Positions 26,987-34,894 of a stretch of DNA of 64,000 bases are shown piece by piece (the first letter of the stretch is position 1; each line of letters opens with the position of its first letter). A program made the position numbers and the translations under genes. The stretch spans positions 62,001 through 126,000 of the forward strand of contig JAFKFK010000014.1 of assembly GCA_017307275.1 (NCBI GenBank), given 5' to 3'. The notes below the pieces were generated by a model. That model did no database searches. It was given only the letters and a program-made list of their open reading frames with translations, and had not been told where the DNA came from. Origin of the DNA: Alphaproteobacteria bacterium. Its GTDB lineage: Bacteria; Pseudomonadota; Alphaproteobacteria; Reyranellales; Reyranellaceae.

Positions 26987-28219
26987 ATGAAGCCGGATGC
27001 CGCGACACTGGACAGCCGCACGGCCTGGATCGTGGCCTGGGCTGCCCTTGCGATCCTCACTCTTTGCTATGGCGCGCCGTTGATCTCGGTGGTGGCGCTG
27101 AAGCCCATGGCTGCCGACCTCGATGCGCCGCGCTCCGGTCCCGCCGCTGCCGGCGCGCTGACCTATCTCGGCGCGGCCTTCGGCGGCATCGTCGCAGGCT
27201 GGCTCGCGGGACGCCTCGGCATTCGCCGCATTGTCGTGTTTGGCGCCGCCATGATGGCGGCTGGTCTTGTTGTCTCGGCCTCCGGCGGCCTCTTTCATCT
27301 CTATGCCGGTCACGGCGTGCTGATGGGTCTGTTCGGCACATCGTGCATGTTCTCGCCGCTCATCACCTATGTGAGCCGCTGGTTCGAACGACGGCGCGGG
27401 GCGGCCGTGGCGCTGATTTCGTCAGGACAGTCGGTCGCCGGCGCCGTCTGGCCGCCGCTCCTGCAGTACGGCATCGACGAGGTGGGTTGGCGCTGGACGA
27501 TGATCCTGTTCGCGATACTCGTCGTCGTGGCCGTCGTGGGCCTCACCATCGCTTTTCTGCAGGCCCCACCCGACGCCTCCAGCGCGAGTGGCGCTTCCGG
27601 CGGCAGCCAGCGCAGCATGGCAAGCCTCGGCCTGTCACCCAATCTCGTCATGATCCTGCTCATGGTCGCGGTCTTCTGCTGCTGCGTGCCGATGGCGGTG
27701 CCGATGCAGCACATCGTGGCCTTCTGCAGCGACCTGGGATTTGCCTCGCAGTACAGCGCGGCAATGCTCTCGGTCCTGCTGGGCAGCGCTTTCCTCGCAC
27801 GCCAGTTCTGGGGCTGGCTCGCCGACCGGATCGGCGGCATCCAGACCTTGCTCTGGAGTTCGCTTGCCCAGGCCACCGCCCTGGTCGGCTTCCTGCTCAC
27901 CAAGGATCAGGCCGCGCTCTTTACGATATCGGCTGCCTTCGGCTTCGGCCTCTCGGGCCTCCTGCCCGCCTACGTCATCGCCGTGCGCGAATACTATTCC
28001 ATCGAGGAAGCGAACTGGCGCATTCCGACGGTGCTGTTCGCCGGGCTGCTGGGCATGGCGGCCGGCGGCTGGGGCGCCGGCCTCCTCTACGATCATTTCG
28101 GCGACTACATGCCGGCCTTCTCGGTCGGCATGGCCTTCAACATCCTGAACGTCGCCGTGCTCTTCTTCCTGGTCCTGCGCCAATGCGGTCCGCGCCGGTT
28201 CGTCCTTACACCAGGTTGA
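26987..28219 (+). CDS. MFS transporter
   Basis: A 410-residue major-facilitator protein with about twelve helices and the loop motif GWLAGRLGIRRIVVFG after the second helix. The pattern (FSPLITYVSRWFERRRGAAVALISSGQSVAG) recalls the oxalate:formate antiporter/monocarboxylate branch. The ATG at 26987 is one base after the MarR stop, behind TTGAG. Its 3' end overlaps the convergent VOC gene by 14 bases. It is likely controlled by the MarR product. Confidence 0.85.
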   Translation: MKPDAATLDSRTAWIVAWAALAILTLCYGAPLISVVALKPMAADLDAPRSGPAAAGALTYLGAAFGGIVAGWLAGRLGIRRIVVFGAAMMAAGLVVSASGGLFHLYAGHGVLMGLFGTSCMFSPLITYVSRWFERRRGAAVALISSGQSVAGAVWPPLLQYGIDEVGWRWTMILFAILVVVAVVGLTIAFLQAPPDASSASGASGGSQRSMASLGLSPNLVMILLMVAVFCCCVPMAVPMQHIVAFCSDLGFASQYSAAMLSVLLGSAFLARQFWGWLADRIGGIQTLLWSSLAQATALVGFLLTKDQAALFTISAAFGFGLSGLLPAYVIAVREYYSIEEANWRIPTVLFAGLLGMAAGGWGAGLLYDHFGDYMPAFSVGMAFNILNVAVLFFLVLRQCGPRRFVLTPG

Positions 28220-28955
28220 TGCGGCAGCCGCAGACCTCGACCTGCGCGGGCCCGTGCTTGCGGCCGCGCTTCTCCGCCGCCGCCAGCACGCGCTCACGGT
28301 CGACCACGCTGACATCGTAGGCCGAGACACCCGGCCCGCGGCCATCGACCGCTGGCACAAAGCGGATCTGCGAACCATCGAGCCTGATGATGTTGTCCTT
28401 GGCTGGACGATTCAGGATCTTCGACCAGGTTTCCGCGGCTTTATCCGGATCGTCGTGCTGGATCTCGACGCCGGCCAGGCCATTGGTCACATCCGAACGC
28501 GCATGCTTCAGCCAATCCTTCTCGGCTGGCGGCCACCACAGCGCCGGATCGGTGCCCTTGGGCGCGAACGTCGTGTCGAGCGACAGCAGCACGCCCGACG
28601 TGTCCGACGGGTGGAAGTGCGTGTACTGATATTCGGGCAAATCCTTCTGCGCGACCGCGCGGATGCCGAGGCCGGTGACGCGCTGGCGTTCGGCTGCCGC
28701 GTCGGGGACCTGAAGGATCACCATGTAACCGCCATCGCCCTTGCGGCGGTCGATATAGCGGCCGGCGGACGTGCCTTCCTGAAAAGGCGTTACGATCTCG
28801 AGGAAGTCGTGCCCGATGGGACAGACGACGTTCACCAGACCCCACTTGGCCACGCCGGGGTCTCGGTAGGCGACTTCGATCCCGAGAATGTCGCACAGCT
28901 CCTCGCGCGAGCTTTCGAGGTCCTTGCAGACGAAAACGCACTGCCTCAGTCTCAT
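28206..28955 (-). CDS. VOC/glyoxalase-like domain protein
   Basis: A 249-residue protein with a vicinal-oxygen-chelate N-terminus (MRLRQCVFVCKDLESSREELCDILGIEVAYRDPGV) and a repeat around NGLAGVEIQHDDPDKAAETWSKIL, so it has two betaalphabetabetabeta modules. VOC proteins include dioxygenases, isomerases and lyases that bind a divalent metal; the metal ligands cannot be assigned by eye. It lies divergent to a LivM-type permease gene. Confidence 0.75.
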   Translation of the reverse strand: MRLRQCVFVCKDLESSREELCDILGIEVAYRDPGVAKWGLVNVVCPIGHDFLEIVTPFQEGTSAGRYIDRRKGDGGYMVILQVPDAAAERQRVTGLGIRAVAQKDLPEYQYTHFHPSDTSGVLLSLDTTFAPKGTDPALWWPPAEKDWLKHARSDVTNGLAGVEIQHDDPDKAAETWSKILNRPAKDNIIRLDGSQIRFVPAVDGRGPGVSAYDVSVVDRERVLAAAEKRGRKHGPAQVEVCGCRINLV

Positions 28956-28986
28956 CGCTTCGCTCCCATTTCCTGTCGGTTGCCGC

Positions 28987-28992
28987 TATCGT
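28987..28992 (+). promoter_or_regulatory. -10-like element six bases before ATG (leaderless start candidate)
   Basis: TATCGT ends six bases before the ATG at 28999 and no ribosome binding site is present. The surrounding GTCG-N2-TGCCGCTAT string recurs at 40461-40475 ahead of the threonine-aldolase-like gene, which supports its being a promoter element. Confidence 0.4.
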
Positions 28993-28998
28993 AGAGCC

Positions 28999-29937
28999 AT
29001 GCGGACCGTGTGGACCATGGGCTTCGTGGCAGCGGCCGCCCTCTCCTTTTGCCTGCCGGATTTTATCGTCTTCCGCTTCACGCAGGCCGTGATCTGGTCG
29101 ATCGCGCTCGTGGGCCTCGTGATGCTGTGCGGCGTGAGCGGCCAGTTCTCCTTCGCCCAGGCCGCCCTCTTCGGCATCGGCGGCTATGGCGCCGCAATCC
29201 TCGGCACCCATACGCCGCTTTCGACCTATTGGGGCATGGCCTTGGCGCCCGTGCTGGGATTCGTTGCGGGCTACGGCCTCGGCCGTGTCGCCGGACCGCA
29301 CAACCTATGGACACAGGCGCTGGTCACTTATGCGTTTGCCATTGCCTTCCCGCAGCTCCTGCGCTGGCGACCGATCGAGCAGTGGACCGGTGGCGTGCAG
29401 GGCCTCTATCTCGATTTTCCGACACCGCCGCTGGATGCCCTGAGCAACGACCGTTGGGCCTTCTTGATGGCGCTGTCGTTGCTCGCCGTGGGCCTCTGGC
29501 TTGCCCACAACCTGATCGGCAGCCGTGCCGGGCGCGCGATGAAAGCCGCGCGCGACCAGGATCTCGCGGCCGCAGCGCAGGGGATCAAAGTCGGCCAAGT
29601 GCGGGCCATGGCCTCCGGAATCGCCGGCGCCTATCTTGCCCTCGCGGGCTGCCTCTCGGCTTATCAATTCGGGTTCGTAGGGCCGGCGACCTACAGCTTC
29701 GCGCTCTCGGTCCAGATGCTGTTCGGCCTGGTCGTCGGCGGCATGTATTCGCTCGGCGGCGCGATCCTAGGCGGTCTCTTCCTGCAGTTCTTCCCCGACG
29801 TCACGGCCGGACTGGGCAAGGGACTGTCGGCGCTGCTCTATGCCGTGCTGTTGATCGCCGCGATGGTGGCGATGCCGGACGGCGTGGCGGGCGCTTTGTC
29901 CCGCCTCGCCGCCCGAATCAGGCTCAGACGCCCTTGA
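28999..29937 (+). CDS. branched-chain amino-acid ABC transporter permease (LivM-like), solitary
   Basis: A 312-residue membrane protein with about ten helices and the LivM hallmark VSGQFSFAQAALFGIGGYGAA. The EAA-like loop GRAMKAARDQDLAAAAQGIKVGQVRAMASGIAGAYLALAGCL is intact. LivM normally works with LivH, two ATPases and a binding protein, none of which is encoded near here. The ATG at 28999 is chosen because the upstream open frame is antisense to the VOC gene. The 3' end overlaps a convergent crotonase gene by 14 bases. Confidence 0.82.
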   Translation: MRTVWTMGFVAAAALSFCLPDFIVFRFTQAVIWSIALVGLVMLCGVSGQFSFAQAALFGIGGYGAAILGTHTPLSTYWGMALAPVLGFVAGYGLGRVAGPHNLWTQALVTYAFAIAFPQLLRWRPIEQWTGGVQGLYLDFPTPPLDALSNDRWAFLMALSLLAVGLWLAHNLIGSRAGRAMKAARDQDLAAAAQGIKVGQVRAMASGIAGAYLALAGCLSAYQFGFVGPATYSFALSVQMLFGLVVGGMYSLGGAILGGLFLQFFPDVTAGLGKGLSALLYAVLLIAAMVAMPDGVAGALSRLAARIRLRRP

Positions 29938-30715
29938 AGACCGGCGCGCGCTTCTCGACGAAAGCGCGGGCGGCTTCCTTGTGGTCCTCGGTCTCGCCGG
30001 TGCGGATCATGCGCGCGGCTTCGCTGTCGAGCGCCTCGGAGAGCGAGCCCTCTTCCGCCACCTTCATGTTCTTCTTCACATGCCACCACGCGACGCGCGG
30101 GCCGGCGGCGAGCTTCTTGGCGAAGGCCATGGTCTCGCTGTCGAGATTGGCGTCGTCGACAATGCGGTTGGCGAGGCCCAGCTTCTCGATCTGCTCGGCG
30201 TTGAGGATTTCCGCCGTGAAGTAGAGCTCACGCGCCTTGGCCGTGCCGACCAACTTGTGCAGGAAGTAGTGCGAACCGAAATCGCCCGAGAAGCCGACCT
30301 TGGCGAAGGCCGTGGTCATGCGTGCGCTCTTGCCGGCAAAGCGCATGTCGGCGGCGAGCGCCAGCGACAGGCCGGCGCCGGCGGCGACGCCGTTCACCAT
30401 GGCAATCGTCGGCTTGCCCATTTCGTGCAGCAGTTCGGAGACGCGCATGCGGATGCGGATGTCGTGCACCTTGTCTTCGTAGGTCTTGTCCTGGTCGCGG
30501 CCAGCCGCCATCGACTTCACATCGCCGCCGGCACAGAAGGCCTTGTCGCCGGCGCCGCGCACCACCACGCAGCCGATGGCGCGGGTGCCCGCCGCCTCGT
30601 TCAGCGCATCGTCGAGCGCGCTCATCATGTCGCGGCTCAGCGCGTTCATGGCGTCCGGCCGGTTGAGCACGATTTTCATGACGCCGTCTTCGACGGTTTT
30701 GATCAGGTGAGACAT
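29924..30715 (-). CDS. enoyl-CoA hydratase/isomerase family protein
   Basis: A 263-residue crotonase. The CoA-binding/oxyanion regions are GDKAFCAGGDVKSM and VNGVAAGAGLSLALAADMRFA. Both catalytic glutamates of classical hydratases are replaced: GGGCEL is GAGLSL, and the PE of the second site is AK (AFAKVGFSGDFGSHYFL). It is therefore unlikely to be a plain enoyl-CoA hydratase and may be an isomerase or another crotonase activity. It is divergent from another crotonase gene at 30833. Confidence 0.82.
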   Translation of the reverse strand: MSHLIKTVEDGVMKIVLNRPDAMNALSRDMMSALDDALNEAAGTRAIGCVVVRGAGDKAFCAGGDVKSMAAGRDQDKTYEDKVHDIRIRMRVSELLHEMGKPTIAMVNGVAAGAGLSLALAADMRFAGKSARMTTAFAKVGFSGDFGSHYFLHKLVGTAKARELYFTAEILNAEQIEKLGLANRIVDDANLDSETMAFAKKLAAGPRVAWWHVKKNMKVAEEGSLSEALDSEAARMIRTGETEDHKEAARAFVEKRAPVFKGV

Positions 30716-30832
30716 CGACTTCCTCCGAGATTGCGATTCGCTGGGGTTGCGGCGAATGTTTCCCAAACTAACGAGTCGCGCAACGACATTCCGTCTTGCT
30801 TGGCGGAACCGCATCCGAGGAGCGTTCGAACC

Positions 30833-31690
30833 ATGAAATACGAGACCCTGCTGACCGATCTCGCAGATGGCGTGATGACGGTGACTCTCAATCGTCCCGA
30901 TAAGTTGAATGCATTCTCCACGACCATGAGCAGGGAACTCATCGACTTCTTCCAGAGCGTGAATGCGATGGACGAGGTGCGCGCCATCGTCGTGACCGGC
31001 GCCGGCCGCGCCTTCTGCGCCGGCGCGGACATCTCCGGCGGCACGGATGCCTTCAAGGTCTGGAACGATGGCAATGCGCCACAGAAGCGCGAGGCCAGCG
31101 ATTCGATCACCCTTGCGATCTTCAACTGCCTGAAGCCGATCGTGGCCGCGATCAACGGCGCGGCTGTGGGCGTCGGCATCACCATGTGCCTGCCCATGGA
31201 CATCCGCCTGATGTCGAGCGCCGCCCGTATCGGCTTCGTCTTCAACAAGCGCGGCATGGCCATGGAAGCCGGAAGCTGCTGGTTCCTGCCGCGCCTGGTC
31301 GGCATGCAGCAGGCGCAGGAATGGGTGATGACCGCCGAATTGTTCGGCGCAGAGGAGGCTCTGAAAGGCGGCCTCGTTCGCTCCGTTCATGCGCCCGACG
31401 ACCTGCTGCCGGCTGCACAGGCATTGGCGCGGAAGTTCGCGGCCGGCACCTCCTCCGCCGTCGCCGCGGCGGTGAACCGCCGCCTTATGTGGAGCATGTG
31501 GGGCGCACAGGATCCGCTCGACGCCGTGACGCTCGACCTGCAGTGCGTCGGCCATCTCGCGGCCGGCGCCGACGCACAGGAAGGCATCAAGTCCTTCTTC
31601 GAGAAGCGGGCGCCAGCCTTCCCCCTCAAGCCGTCGAAGGATATGCCGCCCTTCGGACCGTGGGCTCAGGCCACCGGCGGCAACAAGTAG
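30833..31690 (+). CDS. enoyl-CoA hydratase/isomerase family protein
   Basis: A 285-residue crotonase with AGRAFCAGADISGG and INGAAVGVGITMCLPMDIRLM. The second-site segment IGFVFNKRGMAMEAGSCWFLPRLVG lacks the classical PE glutamate, as in many isomerase-type crotonases, but has a Glu further along. The C-terminal KKRAPAF-type tail (FFEKRAPAFPLKPSKDMPPF) is typical. CCGAGGAGC precedes the ATG. The last 25 bases overlap the convergent SDR gene. Confidence 0.85.
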   Translation: MKYETLLTDLADGVMTVTLNRPDKLNAFSTTMSRELIDFFQSVNAMDEVRAIVVTGAGRAFCAGADISGGTDAFKVWNDGNAPQKREASDSITLAIFNCLKPIVAAINGAAVGVGITMCLPMDIRLMSSAARIGFVFNKRGMAMEAGSCWFLPRLVGMQQAQEWVMTAELFGAEEALKGGLVRSVHAPDDLLPAAQALARKFAAGTSSAVAAAVNRRLMWSMWGAQDPLDAVTLDLQCVGHLAAGADAQEGIKSFFEKRAPAFPLKPSKDMPPFGPWAQATGGNK

Positions 31691-32373
31691 ATACCGGGTT
31701 CGGCCGACAGGTTCTGTTTGATCCGCCGGCTGACATCGTCGGCCAGGATCTCCGACTTGCCGTCCTCGAGGGCAGCCAGAACCTGCTTCACGACATCGTC
31801 GGGCTGCGCCTTCGGCGCAGTCACGCTGCGCACCATGTCGGTGTCCATGAAGCCGACATGCAGAGACAGGACTTCCGTGCCCTGCCCGCGCAGCTCGTTG
31901 CGCAGGCCGTTGCTCAACGACCATGCCGCCGCCTTGCTGGCCGAATAGCTCGAACTGGTCGACAGGCTGACCCAGCTCAGCACCGATAGGACATTGACGA
32001 TTGCGCCACCGCCGTTCTTGGCCAGGACGGGTGCAAAGGCACGGGCGGTGAGCAGCGGACCGAAGAAGTTGGTCTCGAATTCAGCACGCGTCGCGTCAAG
32101 TCCGTCCGGCGTCAGAAATCCGGAGCCACGAATGATGCCCGCGTTGTTGATCAGCAGATTGACGTCTCCCAGCTCGCGCGCAGCAGCCTCGACCTGTTCG
32201 GCTTGAGTGACGTCCAGGCGGACCGGCTGCACGCCGGCCTGCTTCACCGACGCCGGGTCGCGCGCGGCGGCATAGACCTTGCGCGCTCCCCCGGCCAGCA
32301 GCGCCTTGGTGAAGGCAAGGCCGAGGCCGCGATTGGCACCGGTCACGAGGGCAACGGAGTCCTTGATCTTCAT
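31666..32373 (-). CDS. short-chain dehydrogenase (SDR family)
   Basis: A 235-residue classical SDR: TGANRGLGLA cofactor loop, NNAG, and catalytic Ser/Tyr/Lys in SVLSWVSLSTSSSYSASKAA. NAD(P) preference cannot be set with confidence. I use the ATG at 32373, which follows GGAAGG by eight bases, rather than the TTG five codons upstream. A 22-bp near-perfect dyad lies 18 bases upstream, matching a site before the neighbouring TetR gene, so the TetR product probably controls this gene. Confidence 0.85.
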   Translation of the reverse strand: MKIKDSVALVTGANRGLGLAFTKALLAGGARKVYAAARDPASVKQAGVQPVRLDVTQAEQVEAAARELGDVNLLINNAGIIRGSGFLTPDGLDATRAEFETNFFGPLLTARAFAPVLAKNGGGAIVNVLSVLSWVSLSTSSSYSASKAAAWSLSNGLRNELRGQGTEVLSLHVGFMDTDMVRSVTAPKAQPDDVVKQVLAALEDGKSEILADDVSRRIKQNLSAEPGIYLLPPVA

Positions 32374-32391
32374 AGCTAGTCCTTCCAAAGG

Positions 32392-32413
32392 TCAAGATGA
32401 CCGGTCGTCTTGA
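32392..32413. promoter_or_regulatory. 22-bp TetR operator candidate upstream of the SDR gene
   Basis: A dyad centred on GACCGGTC has arms TCAAGA and TCTTGA and only one mismatched pair over 22 bases. The core ATGACCGGTCGTCT recurs upstream of the TetR gene at 33046-33059, so this is probably the binding site of that regulator. Confidence 0.7.
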
Positions 32414-32456
32414 AACTAGGAATGGAAACGCCGGCGTTAAAGTGAGCTTTCCTCCG

Positions 32457-33035
32457 TCAGGTAAGAATTTTGTTGAAGGTGACCGACAGGAAGGCGTCAA
32501 GGGCTGCCGGGTCCTTCTCGACCTTGGAGCGCATCACGGCCCCTTCCCAGGCATTGAGCAGAAAGTTCGCGAGCGTCTCGGCGGGAATGTCCCTGGAGAC
32601 GTCCCCGGCCTTCTGGGCTTCGGCGATCACCTGCGCTATCGCCTTCGTCCAATCATCGAAAGCCGCCTCCAGTGCAGCCCGGATGGCGGGGCTTTGCGCC
32701 GAGAGTTCGGTGCCGAAGTTGCCGAGCAGACATCCCCGGCTGAAGCCGGTCGCCGGCCCCAACTGGTTCAGGGCTTTGAAGTAAGTCCGCAGGCGGGTGA
32801 GCGGCGGGCCCGAGCCCTCCATCAAAGGCTCCCGGCGCCCCGCCCCGTTGGCCGCGTACCGCTCGACGACCTCGACGCCCAGCGCGTCCTTGCTCTCGAA
32901 ATGATTGTAGAACGAGCCCTTGGGCACCTTGGCGGCGTCAGTAATGTCCTGCACGCCGGTTCCGTTGAAACCGCGCTTGTGCAGAGCCTCAAGCCCGGCG
33001 GTGAGCAGCTTTTCGCGGACGTCGGTCCTCGCCAT
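32457..33035 (-). CDS. TetR family regulator
   Basis: A 192-residue TetR regulator with N-terminal helix-turn-helix (GFNGTGVQDITDAAKVPKGSFYNHFESKDAL). The ligand domain contains GFSRGCLLGNFGTEL, a Cys-containing segment shared with the NemR/AcuR-like group, several of which sense electrophiles; this parallel is by eye only. GACCGGTC-centred sites precede both this gene and the adjacent SDR gene, consistent with autoregulation and control of the SDR. Confidence 0.88.
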   Translation of the reverse strand: MARTDVREKLLTAGLEALHKRGFNGTGVQDITDAAKVPKGSFYNHFESKDALGVEVVERYAANGAGRREPLMEGSGPPLTRLRTYFKALNQLGPATGFSRGCLLGNFGTELSAQSPAIRAALEAAFDDWTKAIAQVIAEAQKAGDVSRDIPAETLANFLLNAWEGAVMRSKVEKDPAALDAFLSVTFNKILT

Positions 33036-33043
33036 GCCTTTCT

Positions 33044-33060
33044 ATATGACCGGTCGTCTC
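33044..33060. promoter_or_regulatory. second TetR operator candidate (TetR promoter)
   Basis: ATGACCGGTCGTCT at 33046-33059 repeats the core of the 32392-32413 dyad, 9 bases upstream of the TetR start. On the minus strand CATATA follows, only seven bases before the ATG, so the site overlaps the likely promoter and would give autorepression. Confidence 0.6.
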
Positions 33061-33066
33061 GACCAT

Positions 33067-33603
33067 TCAAGGGGACAGAGCCTGGACAAGCGCGCGGGCG
33101 ATGGCTGCCGGCGACTTGCGGCCCGGCCGATACCAGGTCGGCGTCCAGTTGAGCGCCCCCAAAAGCTGTAGGCGCCATAAGGTCCGATCCGTGCCCGGCG
33201 GCAATGGCAATACCGCCACGAGTTCGACGAAGCGCCGTTCGTAGCCATCGCGCATGGCGATCAGGCGCCGGCGCAGGCGGGCATCGAGGCGGCGGAGGTC
33301 GGCCGTCATGACCGCCGCGTGGGCCGAGTCCGACAGCAACGACTGCAGGTGCGCCACGCAGGCCGCTTCCAGTCGCGCCCACGGCGTATCGGCTTTCGTC
33401 ACGGCAGCATCGACCGCGGCGGAAATCTCGGCCACACCCTCCTCGTAGACAGCGGCGATCAGGTCGTTCTTGGAGGGGAAGTGATAGTACATCGACCCCG
33501 CCAGCATGCCGGCCTCGCCAGCGATGTCGCGCATCGATGTGGCGTCGAAGCCTCCACGCGCAAAAAGACGAGCCGACACCGCCATCAGGGTTTCACGGGA
33601 CAT
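33067..33603 (-). CDS. TetR family regulator (divergent from the P450 gene)
   Basis: A 178-residue TetR protein with helix-turn-helix FDATSMRDIAGEAGMLAGSMYYHFPSKNDLIAAVYEEG. The ligand domain is not assignable. It is divergently transcribed from a cytochrome P450 gene with only 58 bases between, containing a CAAAC-N4-GTTTG dyad. The two TetR genes of this region sit head to tail 31 bases apart but have different operators. Confidence 0.87.
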   Translation of the reverse strand: MSRETLMAVSARLFARGGFDATSMRDIAGEAGMLAGSMYYHFPSKNDLIAAVYEEGVAEISAAVDAAVTKADTPWARLEAACVAHLQSLLSDSAHAAVMTADLRRLDARLRRRLIAMRDGYERRFVELVAVLPLPPGTDRTLWRLQLLGALNWTPTWYRPGRKSPAAIARALVQALSP

Positions 33604-33619
33604 GGCCTATCCTATCAAA

Positions 33620-33655
33620 CAAACACTTGTTTGGTAAATTGTGCAGCGTTAGCCT
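33620..33655 (+). promoter_or_regulatory. P450 promoter with TetR operator over the -35
   Basis: The dyad CAAACA-CT-TGTTTG (33620-33633) overlaps CTTGTT (33626-33631), which is 18 bases from TAGCCT (33650-33655), itself six bases before the P450 ATG. The dyad fits the CAAAC-N4-GTTTG form of PsrA-type TetR operators. Binding here should block the P450 promoter. Confidence 0.55.
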
Positions 33656-33661
33656 CGCGGC

Positions 33662-34885
33662 ATGGCCTACGTTTTCGACCTCGGCAATCCCGCGACCAAC
33701 GCCAACCCGTTCCCCGAGTTCGCGCGATTGCGCGCCGAGGATCCGGTGCACTGGTCCCCGGCGATGAAAGCCTGGATCGTCACGCGCTATGACGATGTGA
33801 AGCAGGTGGCGCTGAACAACCGCCACATCTCCGCCGACCGGCTGACGCCCTTCTTCAAGACCAACGCCGAATACCAGCGCGGCTCGATCGAGAGCCTGGT
33901 GCGGTATCTGAATCACTGGATGGTGTTCCGCGATCCGCCGGATCACACGCGGCTGCGGCGCCTGTTCAACAAGGCTTTCACGCCAACGGCGGTGTCCAAT
34001 CTCCGGCCGAATATCGAGGACATCGTCGCGCACCTGATCGACGGCATGGAGGCCAAGGCCACCCGCGGCGAGACGGTCGATTACATCGCCGACTTCGCCT
34101 ATCCCCTGCCCGCCTCGGTGATCATGGATCTGCTGGGCGTGCCGCGCGCCGACCTGGAGCGCGTGAAGGTCTGGTCCGACGACATCGCACTGTTCATCGG
34201 CACTGCCCAGGTCGCCGGCAACAAGTACCTGCGCGCCGAAGCCGGTGCCAAAGCGATGTCCGACTACTTTCGCAGTCTGGTCGAGGATCGCACGGCGCGG
34301 CCCGCCGAGGACATGATCAGCCATCTCGTGCTGGCACGCGACGACCGCGACGCGCTCTCCACCGACGAGATCATCGGCACCTGCATTCTGCTGCTTTTTG
34401 CCGGCCATGAGACCACGACGAATCTCATCGGCAACGGCTTCCTCTATTCGATGAAGCACCGCGAGCAATGGGAGCGGCTGGTCTCTGATCCTGCATTGGC
34501 CGAGAGTGCGGTCGAGGAATTCCTGCGCTACGACGGACCGTCGGGCGCCATGGCCCGCGTCGCGGCGGCGGACATCGACATGCGCGGCAAGACGATCCGC
34601 GAGGGTCAACGCGTTTTCGCCTTCATGAATTCGGCCAATCGCGACCCCGAGGCCTTCGACGATCCCGAGCGCTTCGATATCGGCCGGCCGCAAAACCCGC
34701 ACATGACCTTCGGCCACGGCATCCACTTCTGCCTCGGTGCTCCGCTTGCACGCCTGGAAGCGCAGATTGCGGCAATCCGCCTTGCGGAGCGGCTGCCGCG
34801 CATCAGACTATGCAGCGGCGAGCCGGAGTGGCACGATTCGCTGATCCTGCGCGGCGTGAAGGCGCTGCCGGTTCAGCTCTCTTAA
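33662..34885 (+). CDS. cytochrome P450
   Basis: A 407-residue soluble bacterial P450. The heme motif FGHGIHFCLG gives the thiolate Cys357, the I-helix oxygen-binding stretch is LLLFAGHETTTNLIGNG, and EFLR supplies the ExxR pair. It needs a ferredoxin and reductase that are not encoded here. A zinc-type oxidoreductase gene follows by nine bases, probably in the same transcript. No Shine-Dalgarno precedes the ATG. The substrate is unknown; control by the divergent TetR is likely. Confidence 0.93.
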   Translation: MAYVFDLGNPATNANPFPEFARLRAEDPVHWSPAMKAWIVTRYDDVKQVALNNRHISADRLTPFFKTNAEYQRGSIESLVRYLNHWMVFRDPPDHTRLRRLFNKAFTPTAVSNLRPNIEDIVAHLIDGMEAKATRGETVDYIADFAYPLPASVIMDLLGVPRADLERVKVWSDDIALFIGTAQVAGNKYLRAEAGAKAMSDYFRSLVEDRTARPAEDMISHLVLARDDRDALSTDEIIGTCILLLFAGHETTTNLIGNGFLYSMKHREQWERLVSDPALAESAVEEFLRYDGPSGAMARVAAADIDMRGKTIREGQRVFAFMNSANRDPEAFDDPERFDIGRPQNPHMTFGHGIHFCLGAPLARLEAQIAAIRLAERLPRIRLCSGEPEWHDSLILRGVKALPVQLS

Positions 34886-34894
34886 AGGAGAATT

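Noticed and set aside
29924..31924. 666-codon minus-strand frame with an extended crotonase
   Set aside because: The part upstream of ATG 30715 is antisense to the crotonase at 30833-31690.
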